Notes: generated from the letters alone by a model not told the origin. Counted from the first letter of the stretch, positions 8,970-16,866 are shown. The stretch: DNA of 45,229 nucleotides from Pseudomonas viridiflava (GCF_900582195.1 NZ_UTHA01000099.1:1-45229), one strand, 5' to 3'. A program made the numbers and translations.

Positions 8970-9982
8970 CGCGCGGACCTGCGACCAACCAGAATCAACG
9001 CGAACACCGGCGCACCGACCAGCGCGGTAATCACCCCGACCGGAATCACCTGACCCTTGATCAGCGTGCGCGACAGCACATCAGCAGCAATCAAAAACAC
9101 CGCGCCGCCCAACGCACTGGCCGGCAGCAGTCGTGCATGCCCGGTGCCAAGCAACAGACGCGCGGCGTGGGGAATCACCAGCCCGACAAAACCGATCGAA
9201 CCGACAATCGACACCATCACCGCCGTCACCAGCGCGGCACAGCCGATCAACAAAATCTGTACACGCCGCACCGGAATACCGAGAGACGCCGCCGAATCCG
9301 CGCCAAAGGTGAACGCATCCAGCGCCCGCCGATGCCACAGGCACACGACCAACCCCAACACGGCCACTGGCACCGCCAGCCATACCGAAGGCCAACGCAC
9401 GCCGCCAAGATTGCCCAGCAGCCAGAACATGATCCCGCGAGCCTGCTCGGAGCTGGCCGAGCGGGTAATCAGAAACGCCGTCAGCGCATTGAACAGTTGC
9501 GAACCGGCAATCCCCGCGAGAATGATTTGCCCGGTGCCGCTGGCCGAGCCGCTGACCCGCGCCAGCACAATCACCAGCACGAACGCGGTGACTGCGCCAG
9601 CGAAGGCACCGACTGACAGCGAGATGAGCCCGGCACCCACACCGAGTAACGCCACCATCACCGCCCCGGTCGAGGCGCCGGCAGAAATTCCCAGCAGATA
9701 GGGATCGGCCAGCGGGTTACGCAGCAGCGACTGCAAAATCACTCCGCACGTCGCCAGACCGGCACCGCACGCCGCCGCGACCAGTGCGCGGGTCAGGCGG
9801 TAGTTCCAGACGATGCCTTCATCGATCGGGTCGAGCGCGTAACCGGCGGCCCACAATTTGTTGGCCAGCACTTGCATCACCACGCCCGGCTCAATCGATG
9901 TTTCACCGATGGCCACGCCGGCGACCACTGCAATCAACAGGGTCGCCAAGGCCAGCAGCGTGCGGATCAGGCTGGCACTCAT
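8966..9982 (-). CDS. ABC importer permease, BtuC/FecCD family
   Basis: A 338-aa integral membrane protein with about nine or ten hydrophobic helices, beginning with the segment LLALATLLIAVVAGVAIG. Family marks include the GVILQSLLRNPLADPYLLGISAGAS stretch (GxxxQ...NPLAxPxxLGxxxGA) and GFVGLVIPHAARLL near the C-terminus, the region that contacts the ATPase. It overlaps both neighbours by four bases, so the three importer genes form one operon. The riboswitch context points to B12 or corrinoid transport. Confidence 0.92.
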   Translation of the reverse strand: MSASLIRTLLALATLLIAVVAGVAIGETSIEPGVVMQVLANKLWAAGYALDPIDEGIVWNYRLTRALVAAACGAGLATCGVILQSLLRNPLADPYLLGISAGASTGAVMVALLGVGAGLISLSVGAFAGAVTAFVLVIVLARVSGSASGTGQIILAGIAGSQLFNALTAFLITRSASSEQARGIMFWLLGNLGGVRWPSVWLAVPVAVLGLVVCLWHRRALDAFTFGADSAASLGIPVRRVQILLIGCAALVTAVMVSIVGSIGFVGLVIPHAARLLLGTGHARLLPASALGGAVFLIAADVLSRTLIKGQVIPVGVITALVGAPVFALILVGRRSAR

Positions 9983-10992
9983 TGCGACAGGTCAAAGCCG
10001 TTGATGGCCGTGGCCAGCTGCTCGATGCCATCGAACATACGCAGGCTGGCCTGCATGGCCATGGCGTCAAGAATGATGATGCGGTTGTGTTTCACCGCGT
10101 CCATGTTGCGCGTCACCGGGTCGCTGCGCAGAAAGGCGAGTTTCTTTTCGTGGTCGTCGGCGGGGAAACGTCGACGATCCATGCGCGCGATAACCAGGAA
10201 GGTCGGATTGGCCTTGGCGATGGTTTCCCAGCCGACCGTTGGCCACTCTTCATCGGACTGCACGACGTTGCGCACGCCGAGGGTGCTGAGCATGAAATCG
10301 GGAATGCCTTTGTGCCCGGCCACAAATGGCTCGATGTCCATTTGTGCGCTGGAGAACCAGACGAGGGCGCTGGCGTCTTTCAGCTGTTTGCCTTGGGCGA
10401 TGGCAACTGACTTGGCGAGGCTGGCCTTGAGTTGATCATTGAGCTGCTGGCCCCGATCCTGCACATCGAAGATCTGCGCCAGTTGGCTCACGCTCTTGTA
10501 AATCGAGTCGATGCGAAACGGTGCCAGTCGCGTGCCGTCGGCGCCGACGAGGTTGTCCTTGGCTTCGCAATCGGAGGGCAGCAGGTAGGTCGGAATCTTC
10601 AGTTCATGAAACTGCTCGCGCGTGCCCACCGCACCTTGCGGGCCGACCATCCATTCCAGCTCTACGGCGACCAGTTCCGGGCGCTTACGGATCACCGACT
10701 CGAAACTCGGTTCGTTGTCGGCCAGACGCTCGATCTTGTCGTTCTGTGCCTTGTATTTGTCCAGCACATTGTTGAACCACAGCGACGTGCCGACGACTTT
10801 CTTGCCCAGGCCCATGGCGTAAAGCATTTCCGTGCCGGCCTGGCCGATGGTCACCGTGCGCGTGGGGGCGTGCTGGAAGGTCAGGGTGCTGCCGCAGTTG
10901 TCGATCGTCAGCGGATACGCAGTCGCGGCCGCCTGCGTCATGGCGCAAAGGCTCAGGCCGGTGATGAGGATGGCAACGCGGGGCAGCAGCAT
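9979..10992 (-). CDS. Periplasmic binding protein of the B12-regulated ABC importer
   Basis: A 337-aa member of the BtuF/FecB-type class III binding protein family. A Sec signal peptide (hydrophobic core AILITGLSLCAMTQA) precedes the mature region starting near YPLTIDNCG. The fold's two lobes are visible (GQAGTEMLYAMGLGKKVVG near the start, and a C-terminal lobe with the TVGWETIAKANPTFLV segment). I chose the ATG at 10992 because GGAG lies upstream and the signal peptide starts there; a longer frame starts with GTG inside the riboswitch leader and is not credible. It is the first gene of the importer operon, with a leader of about 155 bases after the riboswitch. Confidence 0.9.
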   Translation of the reverse strand: MLLPRVAILITGLSLCAMTQAAATAYPLTIDNCGSTLTFQHAPTRTVTIGQAGTEMLYAMGLGKKVVGTSLWFNNVLDKYKAQNDKIERLADNEPSFESVIRKRPELVAVELEWMVGPQGAVGTREQFHELKIPTYLLPSDCEAKDNLVGADGTRLAPFRIDSIYKSVSQLAQIFDVQDRGQQLNDQLKASLAKSVAIAQGKQLKDASALVWFSSAQMDIEPFVAGHKGIPDFMLSTLGVRNVVQSDEEWPTVGWETIAKANPTFLVIARMDRRRFPADDHEKKLAFLRSDPVTRNMDAVKHNRIIILDAMAMQASLRMFDGIEQLATAINGFDLSQ

Positions 10993-11149
10993 GGGGCAGT
11001 CTCCAGGGGAACCGTACGGGAGCGGGAGAGTACGGATCGGAAACACACCATCGAACGCGGTCAGGGAAACTGCGCAAGGCCGGGCATCAAACGAAGACGC
11101 GCACGGCACGATGTCCTTCCCGGACACCCCGCCGGTTAGTAGTCACTGT

Positions 11150-11319
11150 GCCGGCAGGTCTCCTGACTGATGCGTCATCGCCTGGCTCCGGCCTTCCCGG
11201 GGTTCACCCAGTGGCAGTCGTGGAGCAGGCTCAGCACCTACAGTTGCGGGGGCAGTTCCGATCAGTGCTGTGCAAGCACCTCGGATTCCCTATTAATCCC
11301 GTTTGGAAACCGGCGGCGG
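11150..11319 (-). ncRNA. Cobalamin (AdoCbl-type) riboswitch
   Basis: Read on the minus strand, the conserved blocks appear in order: AATAGGGAA, a GGTGC block, GCCCCCGCAACTGT, the B12 box GCCACTGGG (plus-strand positions 11207-11215), CCCGGGAAGGC, and the closing GTCAGGAGACCTGCC. The ends GCCGG and CCGGC can pair as P1. It lies upstream of the ABC importer operon and should turn it down when cobalamin is plentiful. Confidence 0.96.
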
Positions 11320-11371
11320 CATGGTAGTCGATCGCGCCGCTGAAGGGGAGACGAATCTGTCGTGGCGAGGA

Positions 11372-12307
11372 TTAGTGCTGGCTCATCAAACCGTGCAAGA
11401 CGCCTAAACGCAGGCCCGGTTCGGACGGCACCATTTGCGCGATGCCGAACACTTTGAACGCCGCCAGCATCAACACCAGCCCACCGGGAAGAATGCTCTG
11501 GCGATGAGGTTGCAGCCCGGCCAGTTTCAGTTGCTGGACGTTGTTCACCTTCAGCAGAAGCAACGACAGGCGTAGGAGCCCGCCGTAGGTGATGCCGTCC
11601 TGACCGTAGTCGTTGAGGCGATTGGCCTTGAGCACTTTGGCGAGCATGCGCGCAGTGCCGGAAGAACCGATGGTTTGCTGCCAGCCCTGAGCACGGTAGC
11701 GCCGGGCAACCTTTTCAAACTGCAGGATGGCGAAGCGTTCGGCTTCCTGTAACGCACCGGCGGACAGGTCGCCGCCGCGAAAGAAGCGCGTGCTCAAGGT
11801 GCCGCTGCCGATGGCGATACTTTCGGTGAGCAACGGTTGTGCGCCCTGGCCGAGGATCAGCTCGGTGGAACCGCCACCGATGTCGACCACCAGGCGCATG
11901 TCTTCGGCGCTCGGCAAGGCGTGAGTCACGCCGGCGTAGACCAGCCGAGCCTCTTCATGGCCGCAAATCACGTCAATGGGAAAGCCCAGATGCCGCTCGG
12001 CGCTGGCCAGAAACAGTTGCGCATTGTCGGCCTCGCGCACCGCACTGGTCGCCACTGCACGGACTCGACCGGCCTCGAAACCGCGCAGTTTTTTGCCGAA
12101 CCGCGCCAACGCCTGCCAGCCGCGATCCAGTGCCAGTGCATCCAGCGCACCACCGTCAAAGCCCTCGGCGAGGCGCACCGGTTCGCGCAAGGTTTTCACT
12201 TCCTGAATCTGCAAACCCTTTCGACTGCGCACCGACTGGCCGATCATCAGGCGAAAGGCATTCGAACCCAGGTCGATGGCGGCAAACAGCGAGGCGTCTT
12301 CTTTCAT
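11372..12307 (-). CDS. Ppx/GppA-family phosphatase, short form
   Basis: A 311-aa exopolyphosphatase/guanosine-pentaphosphatase family member with the ASKHA fold. Visible motifs are the phosphate-1 loop AIDLGSNAFRLMIG (near residue 9), the ATSAVREADN segment and the phosphate-2 loop VVDIGGGSTELILG. Canonical Ppx proteins are about 500 aa; this one lacks the C-terminal HD-type region, so it is a short paralogue. No ppk lies next to it. AAGGA precedes the ATG. A PhoB-box-like promoter at 12374-12391 points into it, which fits a phosphate-starvation role. The choice between polyphosphate and pppGpp as substrate is open. Confidence 0.88.
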   Translation of the reverse strand: MKEDASLFAAIDLGSNAFRLMIGQSVRSRKGLQIQEVKTLREPVRLAEGFDGGALDALALDRGWQALARFGKKLRGFEAGRVRAVATSAVREADNAQLFLASAERHLGFPIDVICGHEEARLVYAGVTHALPSAEDMRLVVDIGGGSTELILGQGAQPLLTESIAIGSGTLSTRFFRGGDLSAGALQEAERFAILQFEKVARRYRAQGWQQTIGSSGTARMLAKVLKANRLNDYGQDGITYGGLLRLSLLLLKVNNVQQLKLAGLQPHRQSILPGGLVLMLAAFKVFGIAQMVPSEPGLRLGVLHGLMSQH

Positions 12308-12356
12308 GGGAATCCTTGCAAAACAGCCGTCGGGCGGCGCAAGACGGTTTGCGAGG

Positions 12357-12391
12357 ATTCTGCCGTGATCTTGATGACATCCTGATGACGG
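12357..12391 (-). promoter_or_regulatory. PhoB-box promoter of the Ppx/GppA gene
   Basis: On the minus strand CCGTCATCAGGATGTCAT (12374-12391) matches the two 7-base PhoB direct repeats at 6 of 7 positions each, with 11-bp periodicity. A CAGAAT -10-like hexamer (12357-12362) lies 11 bases downstream, the spacing seen in Pho promoters. The predicted start is about 45 bases before the phosphatase ATG. Confidence 0.6.
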
Positions 12392-12419
12392 GGGCAGGGG
12401 CGGTTGAATGAATGTGCGG

Positions 12420-12454
12420 CTGTCATGACACTGTCATTATCCGGCGTCTATGCT
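12420..12454 (+). promoter_or_regulatory. Strong PhoB box with -10, directed rightward
   Basis: CTGTCATGACACTGTCAT (12420-12437) carries two perfect CTGTCAT repeats separated by four bases, the PhoB consensus. A TATGCT -10 hexamer (12449-12454) follows after 11 bases. It is oriented away from the Ppx/GppA gene, toward a terminator 34 bases further on. Confidence 0.7.
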
Positions 12455-12460
12455 GCGGCC

Positions 12461-12513
12461 AATACATCGCGTGTTCTTAAAGTTTTTGCTGCCGAATTTG
12501 GCAGCTTTTTTTT
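12461..12513 (+). ncRNA. Possible short Pho-regulated transcript
   Basis: A transcript starting about seven bases after the -10 at 12449-12454 would run only some 50 bases before the terminator at 12488-12513. No coding sequence with a ribosome binding site fits inside. It could be a small RNA or an attenuated leader. This is inferred from promoter and terminator spacing alone. Confidence 0.3.
12488..12513 (+). terminator. Rho-independent terminator in the Ppx-ParD gap
   Basis: GCTGCC and GGCAGC form a 6-bp stem around GAATTT, followed by eight T residues. No gene ends upstream on this strand, so it must serve the short Pho-box transcript or act as an attenuator. Confidence 0.7.
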
Positions 12514-12533
12514 GCCTGAAATTTGAGCGAAAT

Positions 12534-12623
12534 CCCTGTAGTAGCTGCCGAAGGCTGCGATCTTTTGGCTTTGTTTTTGAGAGCAAGATCAAAAGATCGC
12601 AGCCTTCGGCAGCTCCTACAGGG
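12534..12623. repeat. Hairpin repeat (GCTGCCGAAGGCTGCGATC family), copy 1
   Basis: The left arm (CTGTAGTAGCTGCCGAAGGC...) and right arm (...GCCTTCGGCAGCTCCTACAG) are nearly perfect reverse complements extending to GATCTTTT/AAAAGATC, about 25 bases apart. The same family recurs at 38191-38307. Confidence 0.9.
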
Positions 12624-12631
12624 GTTCGTAT

Positions 12632-12695
12632 TTGCAATTTGGAATCGAGGCTGGCTAATATACGATCCATATACACATCGTATCGGATCCATATA
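12632..12695 (+). promoter_or_regulatory. Promoter and candidate operator of the ParD-like/map operon
   Basis: TTGCAA (12632-12637) and TAATAT (12656-12661) are 18 bases apart and form a plausible sigma-70 promoter. Overlapping the start region is the inverted pair ATACGAT (12660-12666) and ATCGTAT (12677-12683), plus a direct repeat GATCCATATA at 12664-12673 and 12686-12695. This layout suits autoregulation by the ribbon-helix-helix-like first gene product. Confidence 0.45.
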
Positions 12696-12922
12696 TGGGC
12701 ATCGTAAAGATTTCAGAGGACATGCACGAGAATCTGCGTATCTCCAGCAACGCCCTCAGCCGCTCGATCAACGCGCAGGCCGAGCACTGGATGCGCATCG
12801 GCATGCTCGCCGAACTGCACCCCAACCTCGACCACAGCGCCATTTGCCGCTTGCTGATCCGCGCCGAACAGAACGGCGGCCTGGATCTGCAACAACTGAC
12901 TCAGGAAGCCGTCAGCGCATGA
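12695..12922 (+). CDS. ParD-like small protein
   Basis: This 75-aa protein resembles the ParD-like family, related to antitoxins with an N-terminal ribbon-helix-helix DNA-binding fold. The first strand is GIVKISEDMHENLRISSNALSRS, followed by helices around INAQAEHWMRIG and an acidic C-terminal tail. Normally such a protein would be followed by a ParE toxin. Here it overlaps by four bases (ATGA) with a methionine aminopeptidase gene instead. The ribosome binding site is poor. It probably binds the repeats just upstream of its own start. Function as an antitoxin is not supported, because no toxin gene is nearby. Confidence 0.8.
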   Translation: MGIVKISEDMHENLRISSNALSRSINAQAEHWMRIGMLAELHPNLDHSAICRLLIRAEQNGGLDLQQLTQEAVSA

Positions 12923-13710
12923 GAAACCAGATCAAGATCAACACCCCGGCCGACATCGCCCAATCGCGTGCTGCCGGCAAACTCGCCGCTGAAGTGCTGG
13001 CCATGCTGGTGCCGCACGTCAAGGCAGGCGTCACCACCGATCAGCTCGATCAACTGTGCAATGACTACATCGTCAATGTGCAGAAAGCAGTGCCGGCCAA
13101 CGTCGGTTATCACGGCTTTCCGAAAACCGTCTGCGCCTCGGTCAACGACGTGGTGTGCCATGGCATCCCATCGGGCACGCCGCTGAAGGATGGCGACATC
13201 GTCAACCTCGACATCGCGGTGATCAAGGACGGCTGGTTCGGTGATACCAGCCGCATGTACGTGGTCGGTGAGGCGACGCCTGAAGCGCAGCACCTGATCA
13301 AGACCACCTATGACGCCATGTGCGCGGGGATTCGCGTGGTGAAACCGGGCGCGACGTTGGGCGACATCGGCCACGCGATCCAGAGTCTGGCGGAGAAGGA
13401 AGGCTTCAGCGTGGTGCGCGAGTATTGCGGGCACGGGATCGGCAAGGTCTATCACGATGAGCCGCAGATTCTGCATTACGGCTTTCCCAATCAGGGCATG
13501 AAACTCAAGGCCGGGATGATTTTTACCGTGGAGCCGATGCTCAATGCCGGTAAACGTCACGTGAAGAACATGCCGGATGGCTGGACGGTGCTGACCAGGG
13601 ATGGGTCGTTGTCGGCGCAGTGGGAGCATATGGTGGCGGTCACCGAGACCGGATTTGAAATCCTTACGGCCTGGCCGGACGAAATCGAAGGCTACCGGCC
13701 CATTACTTGA
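12919..13710 (+). CDS. map: Type I methionine aminopeptidase
   Basis: This 263-aa metalloprotease removes the initiator methionine from new proteins. The five metal ligands expected from E. coli MetAP are present: D98, D109, H172, E205 and E236. The substrate-binding histidine is in the VCHGIPSG motif near residue 81. Length matches the single-domain type I enzyme, with no N-terminal zinc finger. The true start is the ATG at 12919, overlapping the ParD-like stop, not the long upstream extension, which runs through a repeat. Its place outside the usual rpsB neighbourhood suggests a second, specialised copy. Confidence 0.94.
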   Translation: MRNQIKINTPADIAQSRAAGKLAAEVLAMLVPHVKAGVTTDQLDQLCNDYIVNVQKAVPANVGYHGFPKTVCASVNDVVCHGIPSGTPLKDGDIVNLDIAVIKDGWFGDTSRMYVVGEATPEAQHLIKTTYDAMCAGIRVVKPGATLGDIGHAIQSLAEKEGFSVVREYCGHGIGKVYHDEPQILHYGFPNQGMKLKAGMIFTVEPMLNAGKRHVKNMPDGWTVLTRDGSLSAQWEHMVAVTETGFEILTAWPDEIEGYRPIT

Positions 13711-13727
13711 TACCGCGTCGTCTGTTT

Positions 13728-13904
13728 CCCTCACCCTAGCCCTCTCCCAGAGGGAGAGGGGACTGAACGAGTTGTCCAGCGCCTGACATCGACCTGAAAG
13801 ATTGGCGGTGAATATGGATTCACTGTCGGGCTTACAGGTCGACGTATTTCTTCAATATCCCCCAATCTGCTCCCTCTACCTTTGGGAGAGGGCTGGGGTG
13901 AGGG
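13728..13904. repeat. MITE-like repeat, copy A
   Basis: The ends CCCTCACCCTAGCCCTCTCC and GGGAGAGGGCTGGGGTGAGG are near-perfect inverted repeats. Internal landmarks include ACATCGACCTGAAA, GGATTCACTG, and AATATCCCCCAATC. The element fills the gap between map and the ABC importer operon, where it could also end transcription. Confidence 0.85.
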
Positions 13905-13931
13905 GAGCAGATCCAACTGACGCCGTAGTTA

Positions 13932-15086
13932 TCAGTGAGCGCCGGCAGCCTTGTTCAGATCGCTTTCGGTCCATTCGGTGTAAACGCAGGCATCAGCCGT
14001 GGCCCAGCGCACTTGCACCGGGTCGCCAGCCTTGAGTGGCATGCCGGCGGCCGACAACGCTTTGACCGTCATCGAAGTCCCGCCCGAGGTGACCACGCTG
14101 CAAGTCTGGCTCTCACCCAGAAACAACACCTCCACAACCTTCGCTGAAACCTCGTTCCACCCCGACGGCAGCGGCTCGCTGATCGCTTGCGCCACGCTCA
14201 ACGCCAGTGCCTTTTCCGGCCGCACCATCAGCAACACATCCTGATCAGTATGCAACCCGGCGGTCAGTCGAATCGACAATGACTGTCCTTCAAACGAAGC
14301 CGCCGCATTGCCCTGCGCCTTGAGCTTGAGGAAGTTCGAATTGCCCAGGAACGACGCCACAAACGCATTCGGCGGATTCTGATACAGGTCATAACCGCTG
14401 CCCAATCCCACAATCTTGCCGTGACTGAAAATCGCGATGCGTTGCGACAAGCGCATGGCTTCTTCCTGGTCGTGGGTCACGTAAACAATGGTGATGCCCA
14501 GACGACGATGCAGTTGGCGCAATTCATCCTGCAAATCCTCGCGCAGCTTTTTATCCAGGGCACCGAGCGGTTCGTCCATCAGCAGAATGCGTGGCTCGTA
14601 GACCAAGGCACGGGCGATGGCGACACGTTGTTGCTGGCCGCCAGACAGTTGCGAAGGGCGGCGATGAGCGAACGGCTCAAGCTGCACCAGTTTCAACATC
14701 GCATCGACCCGCTTGTCGCGCTCGGCTGCTGCCAGTTTGCGAATTGCCAACGGGAAGGCGATGTTGTCGCGCACCGACAAATGCGGGAACAGCGAATAAC
14801 GCTGGAACACCATGCCGATGTCACGCTTGTGCGGCGGCACATTCACCAGCGACTGACCGTTGACGAGGATCTCGCCACTGCTCGGCGTTTCAAACCCGGC
14901 GAGCATCGACAGCGTCGTGCTTTTACCCGAGCCGCTGGAGCCGAGGAAGGTCAGGAACTCGCCGTCCTTGATGTCCAGCGAGATGTTGTCGACGGCGGCA
15001 AAGTCGCCGTAGTGCTTGTTCAGGTTGCGCAGGCTGACCAGAGGTTTGTCGTTCTGCTGGGAAGCGTCTTTGATCACGGCACTCAT
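13932..15086 (-). CDS. ABC importer ATPase, PotA-like
   Basis: A 384-aa ATPase of the spermidine/putrescine-type importer class. It has Walker A GSSGSGKST (49-57), signature LSGGQQQRV (147-155) and Walker B LLMDEP (168-173). A C-terminal TOBE-type region (from about 280) is usual for PotA relatives. AGGAGT precedes the start, and the gene follows the second permease after 16 bases, making it the last gene of the importer operon. The family also takes up other amines and organic acids, so polyamine is not assured as substrate. Confidence 0.92.
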   Translation of the reverse strand: MSAVIKDASQQNDKPLVSLRNLNKHYGDFAAVDNISLDIKDGEFLTFLGSSGSGKSTTLSMLAGFETPSSGEILVNGQSLVNVPPHKRDIGMVFQRYSLFPHLSVRDNIAFPLAIRKLAAAERDKRVDAMLKLVQLEPFAHRRPSQLSGGQQQRVAIARALVYEPRILLMDEPLGALDKKLREDLQDELRQLHRRLGITIVYVTHDQEEAMRLSQRIAIFSHGKIVGLGSGYDLYQNPPNAFVASFLGNSNFLKLKAQGNAAASFEGQSLSIRLTAGLHTDQDVLLMVRPEKALALSVAQAISEPLPSGWNEVSAKVVEVLFLGESQTCSVVTSGGTSMTVKALSAAGMPLKAGDPVQVRWATADACVYTEWTESDLNKAAGAH

Positions 15087-15102
15087 GTCGTACTCCTGGC
15101 GC

Positions 15103-15912
15103 TCAGGCGCTGATTTCGTTACGCCGGCGCAGCGCGGCGGCGATGACCATGACCAACACCGACAAGCCGATCAGCAGCGTCGAGGCGACGGCGATCACTG
15201 GCGTCAGGTCCTGGCGCAGGGTGGTCCACATTTTCACGGGAAGGGTTTGCAGGGTCGGGCTGGCCATCATCACGCTGAGCACCACTTCGTCCCACGAAAC
15301 GAGGAAGGCGAAGAGGGCGCCGGCAACCATGCCCGGACGAATCGCCGGGAACGTCACCTTGAACACCGCTTGCAGGCGCGAAGCACCGCAGATCACCGCG
15401 GCGTCTTCAATCGACTGATCAAACAGCTTCAGCGAGTTGATGATCGAGATAATCGTGAACGGCAGCGCGACGATCACATGGCTGACCACGAAGGCGAACA
15501 TCGTCCCGGTGTAACCGAGCTTGAGGAACAGCGCATACACCGCCACGGCGATGATCACCAGCGGCACGATCATCGGCAGGGTGAACAGACCGTAGAGCAT
15601 TTCCCGACCGGGAAAACGCCCGCGCACCAGCGCAAACGCGGTCGGCAAACCAAGGGCCACGGCGCAGATCGTGGTCAGTACAGCGACCTTGAGGCTGGCC
15701 GCTGCGGCGTTCATCCAGTCCGGGTTGGAAAAGAACTGGCCGTACCATTTCAGCGTCCAGCCCGGTGGTGGAAACACCAGCCACTGCGAGGAACCGAACG
15801 ACAGCAGCACGATAAACACGATCGGCAACAGCAAGAACAGACCGATCAGCCCGGTGGTGGCGTAGAGACCGAAGCGCATGCGCCGGCTCATCGCATTGGG
15901 GGTCAGGAGCAT
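15103..15912 (-). CDS. ABC importer permease, PotC-like
   Basis: This 269-aa inner-membrane protein has about six helices, starting with the TTGLIGLFLLLPIVFIVLLS segment. The conserved cytoplasmic EAA loop is visible as EDAAVICGASRLQAVFKVTFP. GAGGTAA lies six bases before the start. The first permease gene ends six bases upstream and the ATPase gene begins 16 bases downstream. Together with its partner it forms the transmembrane channel of the importer. Confidence 0.92.
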   Translation of the reverse strand: MLLTPNAMSRRMRFGLYATTGLIGLFLLLPIVFIVLLSFGSSQWLVFPPPGWTLKWYGQFFSNPDWMNAAAASLKVAVLTTICAVALGLPTAFALVRGRFPGREMLYGLFTLPMIVPLVIIAVAVYALFLKLGYTGTMFAFVVSHVIVALPFTIISIINSLKLFDQSIEDAAVICGASRLQAVFKVTFPAIRPGMVAGALFAFLVSWDEVVLSVMMASPTLQTLPVKMWTTLRQDLTPVIAVASTLLIGLSVLVMVIAAALRRRNEISA

Positions 15913-15918
15913 GTCGGC

Positions 15919-16866
15919 TTACCTCGCGTTACTGGCGCCAACCGGGGATTCCGGCTGAAGCTTCAGGTAGAAGTAGAACAGCACCAAAGTGATCGCGATC
16001 AGCAACGCAGCGCCGGCACTGGCCAGGCCCCAGTTGAGGAACGATTGCACCTGCTGAATGATGAACTCCGGCAGCATCATGTTCTGCGCCCCGCCAAGCA
16101 GCGCCGGGGTGACGTAGTAACCGAGCGACATGACGAACACCATCAAGCCACCGGAGGCCAGACCCGGCCGGCACAGCGGCAGGAACACCCGGAAGAAGTT
16201 GGTCCACGGGCTGGCGCCGCAAATCGAACCGGCCTGCAGGATCATCGGGTCGATGGCCTGCATGGTTGCCTGCAACGGCAGCACGATGAACGGGATCATG
16301 ATGTAGCTCATGCCGATTACCACGCCGGTGAGGTTATGGACCATTTCCAGCGGCTGATCGATGATGCCCATCGCCATCAAGGCCTTGTTGATCACACCGG
16401 ACGCTTGCAGCAACACCAGCCACGAATAGGTGCGGGCGAGCAGGCTGGTCCACATCGACAGCAGCACGATGTTGAGAATCCAGCGCCCCCAGCCACGCGG
16501 CACCAGCGTGATCGCCCAGGCCAGTGGAAAGCCCAGCAGCAGGCTGAACAGCGTTACCAGCCCGGCCACCGAAAAGGTGTTGAGCAGCACTCGGGCATAC
16601 GCCGAGTTGGCGAACAGTTGTTCATAGTTGCCAAGGCCAGGCGTCGGTTCGAGCACGCCGCGCAACAGCAGGCCAATCAACGGCGCGAGAAAGAACAGGC
16701 CGATGAACAGCAGCGCCGGGGCGAGGTTGCCGGCGCCGCGCCAGCGTTGTCTGAGGGACGGGGCTTGCTGCATCGCAACCGCCTGTGTTCCGTGGGCCGA
16801 GCCGGCAGCGCCGTTGGCGCTCCCGGTGGCAGTGGAGGGACGGGACGCGGTGGCCGCCATTTTCAT
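15919..16866 (-). CDS. ABC importer permease, PotB-like
   Basis: A 315-aa inner-membrane protein with about six helices. The N-terminus is extended and rich in Ala, Ser and Thr, before the first helix around LAPALLFIGLFFLAPLIGLL. The EAA-type loop appears in MILQAGSICGASPWTNFFRVFLP. I place the start at 16866, where ATG overlaps the binding-protein stop by four bases. An in-frame ATG at 16878 has a better ribosome binding site (GGTGGA) and is a fair alternative, so the first few residues are uncertain. Confidence 0.88.
   Translation of the reverse strand: MKMAATASRPSTATGSANGAAGSAHGTQAVAMQQAPSLRQRWRGAGNLAPALLFIGLFFLAPLIGLLLRGVLEPTPGLGNYEQLFANSAYARVLLNTFSVAGLVTLFSLLLGFPLAWAITLVPRGWGRWILNIVLLSMWTSLLARTYSWLVLLQASGVINKALMAMGIIDQPLEMVHNLTGVVIGMSYIMIPFIVLPLQATMQAIDPMILQAGSICGASPWTNFFRVFLPLCRPGLASGGLMVFVMSLGYYVTPALLGGAQNMMLPEFIIQQVQSFLNWGLASAGAALLIAITLVLFYFYLKLQPESPVGASNAR

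Noticed and set aside
9979..11127. Longer start for the B12-importer binding protein (GTG at 11127)
   Set aside because: It would put 45 non-homologous residues before a normal signal peptide and lies in the riboswitch leader; ATG 10992 has a good GGAG site.
12523..12918. N-terminal extension of the methionine aminopeptidase frame
   Set aside because: The extension crosses a hairpin repeat and the ParD-like gene in another frame. The coupled ATG at 12919 gives the normal 263-aa length.
12695..12922. Classical toxin-antitoxin module
   Set aside because: No ParE, RelE or other toxin frame is present next to the ParD-like gene; the partner is a complete aminopeptidase.
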